A stretch of 64,000 nt of DNA from Pseudomonas arcuscaelestis (lineage in GTDB: Bacteria > Pseudomonadota > Gammaproteobacteria > Pseudomonadales > Pseudomonadaceae): the NCBI RefSeq assembly GCF_016881005.1, contig NZ_JACOPV010000004.1, positions 392,197 to 456,196 of the forward strand, given 5' to 3'. The position numbers and the translations under genes are program-made. The stretch's first letter is position 1; the number at the start of each line of letters is the position of its first letter. Below are positions 1 through 6,802 of the stretch, piece by piece. The notes beneath the pieces were generated by a model that searched no databases, was not told the DNA's origin, and saw only the letters and a program-made list of their open reading frames with translations.

Positions 1-641
1 AAGGCTTTGGAGGTGGCGACGAAGTCGTAGAAGGTGCGGTCATCCCACAGCGGCACCAAGGTGTTCCAGAGTTCCTTGAGACGCGGCACATCTCGGTCGC
101 GAATAGCTTGTTGAATCTCTGCGAAACGGGAACCTTCCTCGAGCGCATCGGCCCAGGCATCGGCAACTTCCTGGAACAGTTGCGGCAGGTCCGAAAGTTT
201 TTCGGCGTAGTGGGTCTGGCCTTCCAGGTCGATAACCGTGCTGCCCGAAGCGGGTGTCAGCGGGTTAGGAAAAGGCTTGGTCTGTAGGCCCAGCTTGTCT
301 ACATAGTGGTAGAACGCAGTGGAGGAAACGGGGAAACGCATGCCGCCCAATTCGGCGATGATTCCATCGGTGCCTTCGAAGGTTTGCGAACGCAGTCGGC
401 CACCCATCTTCGACGCTTCATACACCACCGGCTTAAGGCCGAGCTTCATCAGCTCGTACGCCGCTACCAGGCCGGCAATACCGGCACCGACAATCGCCAC
501 CTCTTCACCGTGGCGTTCGGCCGGAATACTGCCCAGGCCGGCCGGGTGTTCAATCCAGTTATCAAAAGCGAACGGGAAATCCGGGCCAAAAATGGTGACA
601 GGTTTTTTTCCGTCGGCGGGATGACGATTATTCTTATTCAT
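1..641 (-). CDS. davB: Lysine 2-monooxygenase (flavin amine oxidase), 5' part, cut by window edge
   Basis: FAD-dependent amine oxidase that, in P. putida, oxidatively decarboxylates L-lysine to 5-aminovaleramide, the first step of the aminovalerate route. The visible 213 N-terminal residues start MNKNNRHPADGKKP and contain the FAD-binding Rossmann motif VAIVGAGIAGLVAAYEL (about residues 47-63), then the GGRLRS and GGMRFP motifs typical of monoamine/tryptophan/lysine monooxygenases. The N-terminal text agrees with the P. putida DavB protein as I remember it. The ATG at 639-641 follows a weak AAGG ribosome site. The C-terminal part, and probably davA, lie left of the window. The Lrp-family gene just upstream, in the same direction, is the likely regulator. 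Confidence 0.9.
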   Translation of the reverse strand, partial: MNKNNRHPADGKKPVTIFGPDFPFAFDNWIEHPAGLGSIPAERHGEEVAIVGAGIAGLVAAYELMKLGLKPVVYEASKMGGRLRSQTFEGTDGIIAELGGMRFPVSSTAFYHYVDKLGLQTKPFPNPLTPASGSTVIDLEGQTHYAEKLSDLPQLFQEVADAWADALEEGSRFAEIQQAIRDRDVPRLKELWNTLVPLWDDRTFYDFVATSKA

Positions 642-680
642 GGGATGACCTTGCCAGGGCTGCGCTGCACGCGAAGCTTG

Positions 681-686
681 AGTATA
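681..686 (-). promoter_or_regulatory. davB: Candidate -10 box for davB
   Basis: On the minus strand the hexamer TATACT lies about 38 bases upstream of the davB ATG, giving a 5' leader of roughly 33 nt. The best -35 candidate is weak (TAAACT, 16 bases further upstream), as would be expected for an activated promoter. Inference from sequence only. Confidence 0.35.
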
Positions 687-741
687 GAAAACGCTGGCGG
701 TCAGTTTAGAGCGTGTGAGTTACGTAATTAAGAAGCAGAGT

Positions 742-775
742 GTCGTCTATTTGCACTTCAAGTCGCCTATTTGCA
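742..775. promoter_or_regulatory. Direct repeat, candidate Lrp-family operator upstream of davB
   Basis: The 14-mer GTCGYCTATTTGCA occurs at 742-755 and again at 762-775, exactly 20 bp apart (two helical turns), with one base difference. It lies 100-135 bp upstream of the davB start, between davB and its neighbouring Lrp-type regulator gene. Helically phased repeats in this position fit a multimeric Lrp/AsnC-type activator site. Confidence 0.4.
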
Positions 776-826
776 TGTCGCTTCCGTCATATCGACAACT
801 GCGCTAGTAGGGGACTTGCCTCGCGA

Positions 827-1285
827 TCAGTTCCAGCCACGGTCCACCTTGCTACTGAGAATGATCGAAGTGGTGGTCTTCTCCACACCCTCGACACTGC
901 CGATTTGATCCAGCAACTGATCCAACTGCTCCGGCGAATCGCTGCGCAGCCAGGCCACATAATCAAACTCACCGCTCACTGCACAGAGCTGCTGCACTTG
1001 GCCCATGGCACCAAGGCGGCGTACCACCTCCTTGCCCGAGCGTGGTTGCACCTTGATCCCGACATAGGCTTGCAACCCACCGTCAATCAAACGCTGTCCA
1101 AGGCGCACGCCATAGCCGCTGATGACCTTGGTTTTTTCCAGTCGCGCCAGGCGCGAGGTGACAGTCGTGCGGGCGATGCCCAACTGCCGGGCAAGCATGG
1201 CAACGCTTTCGCGGGCATTGATCTGCAAGAGCGAAATCAGTTGGCGGTCGATTTCATCGAGGGCGATGGGGCGACTGTCGGACAT
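827..1285 (-). CDS. Lrp/AsnC family transcriptional regulator
   Basis: Encodes 152 residues starting MSDSRPIALDEIDRQLISLL. The N-terminal winged helix-turn-helix spans about residues 8-55 (ARESVAMLARQLGIARTTVTSRLARLEK) and the C-terminal RAM/AsnC ligand domain about 70-140 (VGIKVQPRSGKEVVRRLG...GEFDYVAWL). I chose the internal ATG at 1283-1285 because family members start shortly before the D-x-x-D-R-x-L motif; the longer reading frame to 1345 adds 20 unlike residues. The gene lies directly upstream of davB on the same strand, so it probably controls lysine catabolism in response to lysine or a product. The effector is not visible in the sequence. Confidence 0.88.
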   Translation of the reverse strand: MSDSRPIALDEIDRQLISLLQINARESVAMLARQLGIARTTVTSRLARLEKTKVISGYGVRLGQRLIDGGLQAYVGIKVQPRSGKEVVRRLGAMGQVQQLCAVSGEFDYVAWLRSDSPEQLDQLLDQIGSVEGVEKTTTSIILSSKVDRGWN

Positions 1286-1475
1286 GGATATTCTCTGGGT
1301 TGGCGCGTAGCGTGGCGGACGAGGTAAACCCGTTAGCCTATCCATACCCCACGCTGCCCGGCAAGCTTCCTCACGCGGTGAATACCTGTGCTGGAGTGTG
1401 CTAGTGCGGGTTCAGCCTCGCTACAAGCTCGCTCAACACATACAATCTAGCCTCTCAACTTGACGAGCACGCTTC

Positions 1476-2678
1476 ATGTCAACGGATGTATTGACCCAAT
1501 CCACCCCCCAGCGTCTGGGGAATCTAATCATTGGCTACTTGCTGCCGCTTGGCTGGCTGGTCACGCTGACAGGAATGTTCTGGGCCTGGGAGCGCCCGCA
1601 CTACCATAAATCCTTTTATATCTTTCTCGCCTTTCCAACTCTGCTGGCCTTGATCCTGCGTCCGCGCTTGCTCAAGCCCCTGACGAGTAACCCTTTATTT
1701 ATTGCTTTCCTGACCTTCAGCGCCTACACCATGCTGAGTCTTGCCTGGTCCGATACCGAGAACTCGGTCGGCAGCTTGCTCAAGCGCCCGCTGTACATTG
1801 CCATGCTGATGTTTGCCGCAGGCATCATTGCCCTGCGTACCCCTGAGCGCCTTGGGCAGCTCACGCGCCTGGCAGCTATCATCGCTGCTGTAGCTGCGGG
1901 GCTTTCGCTTCTGTATTTCGCCTTCAACACCCCTTCCATCTTTCGTTACCGACTGACTGGGTACGGCGCGCTCTACAACCCGCTTCTCACTGGTCACGTC
2001 TTTGGGGCATTCGCTGCATTCTGGCTGGCTTCGTGGTTTCAGGCGCGGAGCCCACTGAGTCCTTTGCCGATTATTTGCCTGGCGCTGCTAGGCGCTGCCA
2101 TCCTTGCCACTGGTTCACGGACACCCTTGGTTGGTCTTGCGGGGGCGCTGATCTGGTTGCTGATCGTCGGCGATCGACGTCGCGGGATGATTGCGCTGGG
2201 GTTGGCGGCGCTGGCTTTGTTGGGCGTCGCGATTCTTCACCCTGAAGCGGTCACTCAGCGCGGTATCTCTTACCGTCCGGCTATCTGGATGGACGCGTTG
2301 CGCCAGATTGGCGAGCACCCATGGCTGGGCCATGGATACGACAGCCCCATGACGGTGGCCATTCCCGGAATACGCAAGCTTTCCGACCCCCACAACATTG
2401 AGCTGGGTGTGTTGTACGCGGGCGGTATCGTAGGATTGGTGCTGTGGATGACGCTTTATGGCCTGGCGATGTATTTCAGCTGGATCTATCGCAAGCATCC
2501 AGCCGTTACCCTGGCGGCCACCTGGCTGGTGTTCGGTTTCGCCTCGGGCCTGACTGAAGGCAGCGCCTTCATGTCACGCCCAAAAGAACACTGGTTCTTG
2601 ATCTGGCTACCGTTGGCGATGGTTTACGGGCAATCGCTTATTTACTGGAAGCGTGACCGCGCATCTTCGCAGAGCTGA
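1476..2678 (+). CDS. O-antigen ligase / Wzy-type polysaccharide membrane protein
   Basis: A 400-residue, very hydrophobic protein with about ten to twelve predicted membrane segments. A periplasmic-loop region near residues 265-310 contains RPAIWMDALRQIGEHPWLGHG and DPHNIELGVLYAGG, the Wzy_C/WaaL signature in which a conserved His (here in DPHNIEL) and Arg act on the undecaprenyl-linked glycan. Ligases join O-polymer to lipid A-core in the periplasm; polymerases of the same fold cannot be excluded. It converges on a glycosyltransferase with a 41-bp 3' overlap, so the two probably serve one surface-glycan function. No other LPS genes are visible nearby. Confidence 0.8.
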   Translation: MSTDVLTQSTPQRLGNLIIGYLLPLGWLVTLTGMFWAWERPHYHKSFYIFLAFPTLLALILRPRLLKPLTSNPLFIAFLTFSAYTMLSLAWSDTENSVGSLLKRPLYIAMLMFAAGIIALRTPERLGQLTRLAAIIAAVAAGLSLLYFAFNTPSIFRYRLTGYGALYNPLLTGHVFGAFAAFWLASWFQARSPLSPLPIICLALLGAAILATGSRTPLVGLAGALIWLLIVGDRRRGMIALGLAALALLGVAILHPEAVTQRGISYRPAIWMDALRQIGEHPWLGHGYDSPMTVAIPGIRKLSDPHNIELGVLYAGGIVGLVLWMTLYGLAMYFSWIYRKHPAVTLAATWLVFGFASGLTEGSAFMSRPKEHWFLIWLPLAMVYGQSLIYWKRDRASSQS

Positions 2679-3558
2679 TCAGTCGCCACATACCGCGCAA
2701 GGTTTTCTTGTTCCAGAACTTGACCGGGATTTCCGCCAGGATCTCCCGGGCAAGGGCCTTATCGCGGTTGGCGTACTTGAGCAGCATGGAGTTACGGAAA
2801 TTCATGCACACCCACTCGTAGCGTGGATGATCGCGGAACACCTCATACGTCCTTAGTACGTTATCCACCATGAAGCGGCCGTTCTTGAAGGTATTGCTGG
2901 GGTGGTCGCGGTACTGAGCCAGCACCTCGCCGAGCACGTCAATAAAGTAACCGGCGCGGGTGATTGCCAGCTCGATATAGACGTCTTCCAGGCGGATATT
3001 GGCATTGAAACCGCCCACTTTATCCAAGGCCTCACGGCGCAGCATCAACGTTGCTGCCATTGGCCCAGGCTTGCGGTCGAGAAACAGATCATCGAAATCC
3101 AGGCGGCGAAAGGGCAGATTGCGCTTACGCTGCTCGCGAGGACCCATCACCTTACCATCCTGGTCGATGGTTTCGATGTTGGCCGAGCAGATCCCCACCT
3201 CAGGCTTGTCACGCATGTACTCGACCTGGGTGGCGATGCGATGGGGGAACATAATGTCGTCGGAGCCGAACGGCACAATCAGCTCACCGCGTGCGCGCTC
3301 AATTGCATCATTCAGGGTGCGAGCCAGGCCTTGGTTGGCTTGCAACTTCAAATCGAAACCGTGCTGCGCTTGCAGTCGCTGCAAAATTGCCTGGCTGTCA
3401 TCCTTGGAACCATCGTCGATGACCAGTAACTCTATATTCTTATAAGTCTGGTTAATGACGCTGTTGATGCACGTTTCGATATAACGCGCATGATTGTAGG
3501 ACGCGATGATCACTGTCACCAACGGCGAATCAGTAGCATCGTGACGCTGAGCAGACAT
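2638..3558 (-). CDS. Family 2 glycosyltransferase
   Basis: Encodes 306 residues with the GT-A fold of GT2 enzymes: the N-terminal nucleotide-sugar site LVTVIIASYNHARYIETCI (about residues 12-30), the VIDDGSKDDS motif near residue 50, and the GSDDIMFP metal-binding DXD-type motif near residue 100. It transfers a sugar from an activated donor to a surface glycan acceptor; neither sugar is deducible. The ATG at 3556-3558 has an AGGGG ribosome site 9 bases upstream; a TTG two codons earlier is less likely. Its 3' end overlaps the convergent O-antigen ligase-like gene by 41 bp, which would put antisense RNA at both 3' ends. Confidence 0.85.
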   Translation of the reverse strand: MSAQRHDATDSPLVTVIIASYNHARYIETCINSVINQTYKNIELLVIDDGSKDDSQAILQRLQAQHGFDLKLQANQGLARTLNDAIERARGELIVPFGSDDIMFPHRIATQVEYMRDKPEVGICSANIETIDQDGKVMGPREQRKRNLPFRRLDFDDLFLDRKPGPMAATLMLRREALDKVGGFNANIRLEDVYIELAITRAGYFIDVLGEVLAQYRDHPSNTFKNGRFMVDNVLRTYEVFRDHPRYEWVCMNFRNSMLLKYANRDKALAREILAEIPVKFWNKKTLRGMWRLISSAKMRGHASSK

Positions 3559-3973
3559 AAACAAAAACCCCTAAGTTGTACTGTACCGCATGAGTACTTC
3601 GCAGCTCACATCTGCAGAAGGCGCGCTCAAGCGTACGAGCCCTCATCTTGATCTTAGCTAATGGAATGCACGTGTACCGCACGTGTCTTTCAATCGTCGT
3701 TTTGGCGACCTCCATGGAGTCCCCCGCCACCAAAACTGCTGTGCTTTGAACCTATGGTCCCTGCTGCGTTGGCAGCTCGCAGGGACGCGCAGGGCATTCT
3801 ACCGGGATATCAGCCATCCGTGGCGCTGATGGCCAATTGCTTTATTGAAAGATGTCTTGAATCAACGAGTTAGCAATGCGTTCGCCCCGTTTGTCACGTG
3901 CTTGTAAGACGATCATCCGGTGTAAGTCGAGAGGTGGCTAACACTGGTAGTGGCGGCGTTTTCCTTACGGGCA
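3559..3973. other. Intergenic region, no supported gene
   Basis: About 415 bp between the glycosyltransferase start and the orphaned tRNA terminator. I see no convincing coding sequence. An inverted repeat GTCCCTGC (3757-3764) / GCAGGGAC (3779-3786) could form a hairpin. The promoter of the glycosyltransferase must lie near 3560-3640 but has no clear consensus boxes. Confidence 0.5.
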
Positions 3974-3998
3974 TAAAAAAGCCGCGCAATGCGCGGCT
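3974..3998 (-). terminator. Rho-independent terminator, original tRNA-Ile2 terminator left behind
   Basis: Perfect GCCGCGC-AAT-GCGCGGC hairpin (3981-3997) followed on the minus strand by six T. It sits 8 bases beyond the displaced tRNA 3' end in the left att site. This is where the terminator of the intact tRNA gene would have been before the element inserted. Confidence 0.85.
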
Positions 3999-4004
3999 TT
4001 CTGT

Positions 4005-4050
4005 TTGGTGGGCCCACACGGACTCGAACCGTGGACCAAAGGATTATGAG
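4005..4050 (-). repeat. Left attachment site: displaced 3' part of tRNA-Ile2
   Basis: 46 bp matching 8904-8949 with a single difference (C at 4025, T at 8924). It reads on the minus strand from the anticodon loop CTCATAA to the encoded CCA end. The copy here has the usual T-loop TTCGAGT, whereas the working tRNA has TTCAAGT. The match ends exactly at the edge of the 7-nt anticodon loop, the usual crossover segment for tyrosine integrases. Confidence 0.92.
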
Positions 4051-4132
4051 GCATAAGATTGCTTAATTTTGTGTAACGTTATGGAGTAATAAATCCAGTA
4101 AATACAAGGCTTTTGGCCAGATCATTCGTTTC

Positions 4133-4160
4133 GTGACATTTCCCAAAAATCCCCTATATT
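4133..4160 (+). promoter_or_regulatory. Candidate sigma-70 promoter of the integrase
   Basis: GTGACA (4133-4138), 16-bp spacer, TATATT (4155-4160). Transcription would begin near 4167, inside the repeat pair at 4165-4186, so integrase bound to its arm sites could repress its own gene (inference). Confidence 0.5.
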
Positions 4161-4164
4161 GCTG

Positions 4165-4186
4165 GCATTCGTTGAGCAATTCGTTA
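4165..4186 (+). repeat. Candidate integrase arm-type sites, left end
   Basis: Two copies of a WATTCGTT-like octamer 12 bp apart (CATTCGTT at 4166, AATTCGTT at 4178). A third CATTCGTT lies at 4123-4130. The 22-bp unit recurs at 8822-8843 in the same orientation with one mismatch, so both element ends carry it, as expected of arm sites for a tyrosine integrase. Confidence 0.55.
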
Positions 4187-4206
4187 AGCGGTTTTAGGGG
4201 CTGAAA

Positions 4207-5586
4207 GTGGCGCAGAAACTAGCTCACAGCAGAATCAATGCCTTGAAAAAAGGCACTTTGTCCGAGGCGCTGGACGTGAAGGGCTCAGGCTCGCTGATCT
4301 TTGAACGCAGGATTAGTGGAATACTGGTCTATCTGAGTCTGCGCCGTGACGGTAAGCAAGAGAGGCTCAAGCTGGGCAGCTATACCGATAGGCCCCTGAC
4401 TGATTGGCGGACTTATGCCGCTGCTAGGTCGCTGGAGGTGCGCGGGTTCTCTACCATTGAGGATTACCAGAACGCCCAAAGTGAACGCCAGCGCACCGCG
4501 CAGCGAGCCGCGAATCTGGAGGCCAGGCAAGGCACTTTTGCGCAGTTGCTCGACGCCTATGTCGAGGATATGGAAAGACGTGGCAAGACCAGTGCCAAGG
4601 AAGTGCGCGGCGCTCTAAAACTGAACGTGCTAACCCCATTTCCTGAGCTGTCCGCGCGTAAAGCTAAGGAGGTCGAGCCCGGTGATATTGCTGAGCTTCT
4701 GCGCCATTGCCTAAACCGGCCAGCCGCCAGCAAAGGGCGCGGGGTGCGGCTCACCACAGCTAACGCCACCAATGGCAAGAAGCGCCAAGCGGACAAGCTA
4801 CGCAGCTATCTGCAAGCGGCATTCTCCTTTGGGCTGGCGAACGACCTTAACCCACTGCGTGCGGGTGACGCCGTTCAATATGGATTGAAATTCAATCCGG
4901 CGCGTGACGTACCGACCATCGAGGGCGCTAACCAGGCGAACACTTGGGCGCTGACCAAGGATGAATTGAGGGCTGCCGTTCTCGCTGTCGAGGATCTACC
5001 TGAGCGTCGCCGTGCTATCGCCAAGGCCATGCTTTATCTCGCCGGGCAGCGCGTGGAAATGCTTTGCCGTGTTACTTGGCAGGACCTATACGACGATGGC
5101 GAGCATGGCCCGGTAATGCGTTTGCTGGATCTGAAAGGTGGAAAGGGCACCCCGCCGCGTGAGCATCTTCTGCCAATGGTCGAACGTCTGGGCGAGATTT
5201 TGGCCCCGTTGCTAGCCCTAGAGAGCGAAGGTAAAGCCCCTGGCCCGTTCTCTCTGCGAGGCAAAGTGACGATTGCGCCGGGTACTGCACTGGATATTTT
5301 TCAGGGTCTAGGTGAACGCCTGGCGGGAGAGGGCAAGGCCCGCCGTTTCACCTGGCGCAACATGCGCGCAACTATCGAAACCCATTTGGCAGCGTTGGGC
5401 GTGAATCAGGAGCGCCGCGCTTGGCTGCTGTCGCATGGTCGGAGCGGGGTACAGGCAAAGCACTATGACCGTTGGAGCTATCTACCGGAAAAGCGCGCTG
5501 ATTTGGACAGGTGGGCGCGCTACTTGGATGACCTTGTGGGAGTCGTGCCTGCGGGCAACGTGGTGCAACTGCGGGGGCGTGTGTGA
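4207..5586 (+). CDS. int: Tyrosine site-specific recombinase (integrase)
   Basis: Encodes 459 residues; GTG start preceded by AGGGG. The N-terminal region to about residue 100 is the arm-binding type, a core-binding SAM-like domain follows (about 110-215), and the catalytic domain is about 250-440. Visible catalytic residues: Arg282 (AGQRVEM), a Lys-containing beta hairpin with His320 (KGGKGTPPREHLLPM), Arg387, His410 (LLSHGRS) and nucleophile Tyr420 (KHYDRW). The usual His of the HxxR box appears replaced by Arg384 (WRNMR), a variation that occurs in island integrases. It lies next to the left att site, reading inwards, and should recombine the tRNA-Ile2 anticodon-loop core. Confidence 0.93.
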   Translation: MAQKLAHSRINALKKGTLSEALDVKGSGSLIFERRISGILVYLSLRRDGKQERLKLGSYTDRPLTDWRTYAAARSLEVRGFSTIEDYQNAQSERQRTAQRAANLEARQGTFAQLLDAYVEDMERRGKTSAKEVRGALKLNVLTPFPELSARKAKEVEPGDIAELLRHCLNRPAASKGRGVRLTTANATNGKKRQADKLRSYLQAAFSFGLANDLNPLRAGDAVQYGLKFNPARDVPTIEGANQANTWALTKDELRAAVLAVEDLPERRRAIAKAMLYLAGQRVEMLCRVTWQDLYDDGEHGPVMRLLDLKGGKGTPPREHLLPMVERLGEILAPLLALESEGKAPGPFSLRGKVTIAPGTALDIFQGLGERLAGEGKARRFTWRNMRATIETHLAALGVNQERRAWLLSHGRSGVQAKHYDRWSYLPEKRADLDRWARYLDDLVGVVPAGNVVQLRGRV

Positions 5587-5633
5587 TGGCCAAACATTTT
5601 GGAACTGGGACGGTTAAGGAGTTGGCCAAATGA
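5586..5633 (+). CDS. Possible 15-aa leader peptide linking int and the next gene
   Basis: An ATG overlapping the integrase stop (TGATG) opens a 15-codon frame, MAKHFGTGTVKELAK, whose TGA overlaps the ATG of the next gene (ATGATG). A strong AAGGAG lies inside it, 8 bases before that ATG, so it may simply be spacer carrying the ribosome site. If translated it would couple the two genes. Confidence 0.25.
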   Translation: MAKHFGTGTVKELAK

Positions 5634-6214
5634 TGTTTCGTATCAGGTCAGGTGATGATTATTCAGCACTGAGAGGCGAGAAAGTCGGACGTGAAGATGC
5701 TGAGCGCGCATTGCGCCAATATATCCGGCGCCGTAAGCACGGAATGAGCGTCCCTGATGACCTGCAAAACTTCATCCTCGATGGATTGCAGCGCCAGCTA
5801 GAAGGTGGAGCGAAAGGCTGGCACAACGAAGTGGGCCGGCCAAAGGATGAGCACGAATCGCTCACCATGTGGGCGTGGTATTGCTTCCATATGGACGAGA
5901 GGTTCAAAGGCGGCCTAACCGATGAACGCTATGAGCGCATATCGGCGCATCTAACAGAGGAGCTAATCCCTCTGCGCGTGGATGGTGTTCCGGGGCTTAG
6001 TGGGCCGAATATCAAGCGCATGGTTCGTGACTTTAAGAGATCGGGGTTTCAGCGCACTGATGCGTCTGTGAGGCCAGCAATGGCTAGCGATATCGCGGAA
6101 CTGAACATCATTAAGGCCCGGCTATTCTGCCGCTGCACGCTGCTGCTAGATAACTCCCCGTCAAATGAGCTAGCCCCTAAAATCGTGGAGTGCTGGGAAA
6201 AAGATCAGAAATGA
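5630..6214 (+). CDS. Hypothetical element protein, 194 aa
   Basis: I do not recognise this protein. It is hydrophilic, mostly alpha-helical by composition, rich in Arg, Glu and Asp, with no signal peptide or membrane segment. Notable parts are a charged N-terminal half (EDAERALRQYIRRRKHG), a GRPKDEHESLTMWAWYCFHMDE stretch near residues 68-90, and a C-terminal helix with a paired-Cys patch (LFCRCTLLLD). Start at ATG 5630 or the adjacent ATG 5633, both after AAGGAG. Its place between integrase and AlpA suggests a role in element regulation or recombination, but nothing in the sequence proves this. Confidence 0.75.
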   Translation: MMFRIRSGDDYSALRGEKVGREDAERALRQYIRRRKHGMSVPDDLQNFILDGLQRQLEGGAKGWHNEVGRPKDEHESLTMWAWYCFHMDERFKGGLTDERYERISAHLTEELIPLRVDGVPGLSGPNIKRMVRDFKRSGFQRTDASVRPAMASDIAELNIIKARLFCRCTLLLDNSPSNELAPKIVECWEKDQK

Positions 6215-6289
6215 ACTGAATTGTTGACCCCTGAACGTCAAAGCCGGTGCCAATAGCTTGAGGTCTCTCATTACAGGAGGCTTCACAAT

Positions 6290-6487
6290 ATGCAACATCA
6301 ATCCGACATCATCCGCAGCAACCAATCAGCCGCCGATTACTTGGGCGGCATTTCCCTTGTCACGCTTTGGCGCCTGAGCCAGACCGCAGACTTCCCGCGC
6401 AAGATTAAATTGAGCGCTCGTGCAGTGGGCTACCGCAAGTCTGAGCTTGATGCTTGGCTGGCCACCCGTCAGGGCGAGGTGGCATGA
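6290..6487 (+). CDS. alpA: AlpA-family regulator / excisionase-like HTH protein
   Basis: A 65-residue MerR-like winged helix protein. The helix-turn-helix is QSAADYLGGISLVTLWRLSQ, followed by the FPRKIKLSARAVGYRKSELDAWL wing and helix that defines AlpA/phage P4 Vis proteins. Such proteins activate or repress integrase and promote excision. A strong AGGAGG (6275-6280) lies 9 bases before the ATG. The 75-bp gap upstream holds TTGACC without a convincing -10, so a separate promoter is only possible. Palindromic or repeated sites near the element ends are candidate targets. Confidence 0.88.
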   Translation: MQHQSDIIRSNQSAADYLGGISLVTLWRLSQTADFPRKIKLSARAVGYRKSELDAWLATRQGEVA

Positions 6488-6488
6488 G

Positions 6489-6800
6489 ATGACAGACAAG
6501 AATAAGGCCGACCAACAGGCCAGCCCTAATAGTTCAACGCGCCCCGATCATAGCAGCACCAGCGCCCAACGTGCCCGCCTTCTCGCACGCCTGAAACTTG
6601 GCCCGATAGACACAATCACAGCCCGCCGTGTGCTGAATATCCTAATGCCCGCCGCACGTATTAAGGAGCTGAAAGAGCGTGGCCATGCGATAGACGCCGT
6701 ACGTATAAGCAAAACTGACGACCAAGGGCGTACCCATCACGGTATCGCGCAGTATTACCTCGCTGGCCCGATTGATCAGCAATCCACCGGGGAGGCGTGA
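6489..6800 (+). CDS. Small winged helix-turn-helix domain protein
   Basis: Encodes 103 residues (MTDKNKADQQ...). The first 30 are a polar linker; residues 33-95 match the HTH_39-type pattern: ARLLARLKLGPIDTITARRVLNI then AARIKELKERGHAI and a terminal R-x-H-x-G-I-A-Q-Y-Y-L strand. I chose the ATG at 6489, which overlaps the alpA stop region, rather than the earlier in-frame ATG at 6420 inside alpA. Its TGA overlaps a GTG just ahead of the ATPase start, so these genes look translationally coupled. Probable DNA-binding accessory protein for replication or control. Confidence 0.78.
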   Translation: MTDKNKADQQASPNSSTRPDHSSTSAQRARLLARLKLGPIDTITARRVLNILMPAARIKELKERGHAIDAVRISKTDDQGRTHHGIAQYYLAGPIDQQSTGEA

Positions 6801-6802
6801 AC

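Noticed and set aside
3661..3873. 70-codon frame in the gap before the element
   Set aside because: Low-complexity, no ribosome site, no family likeness.
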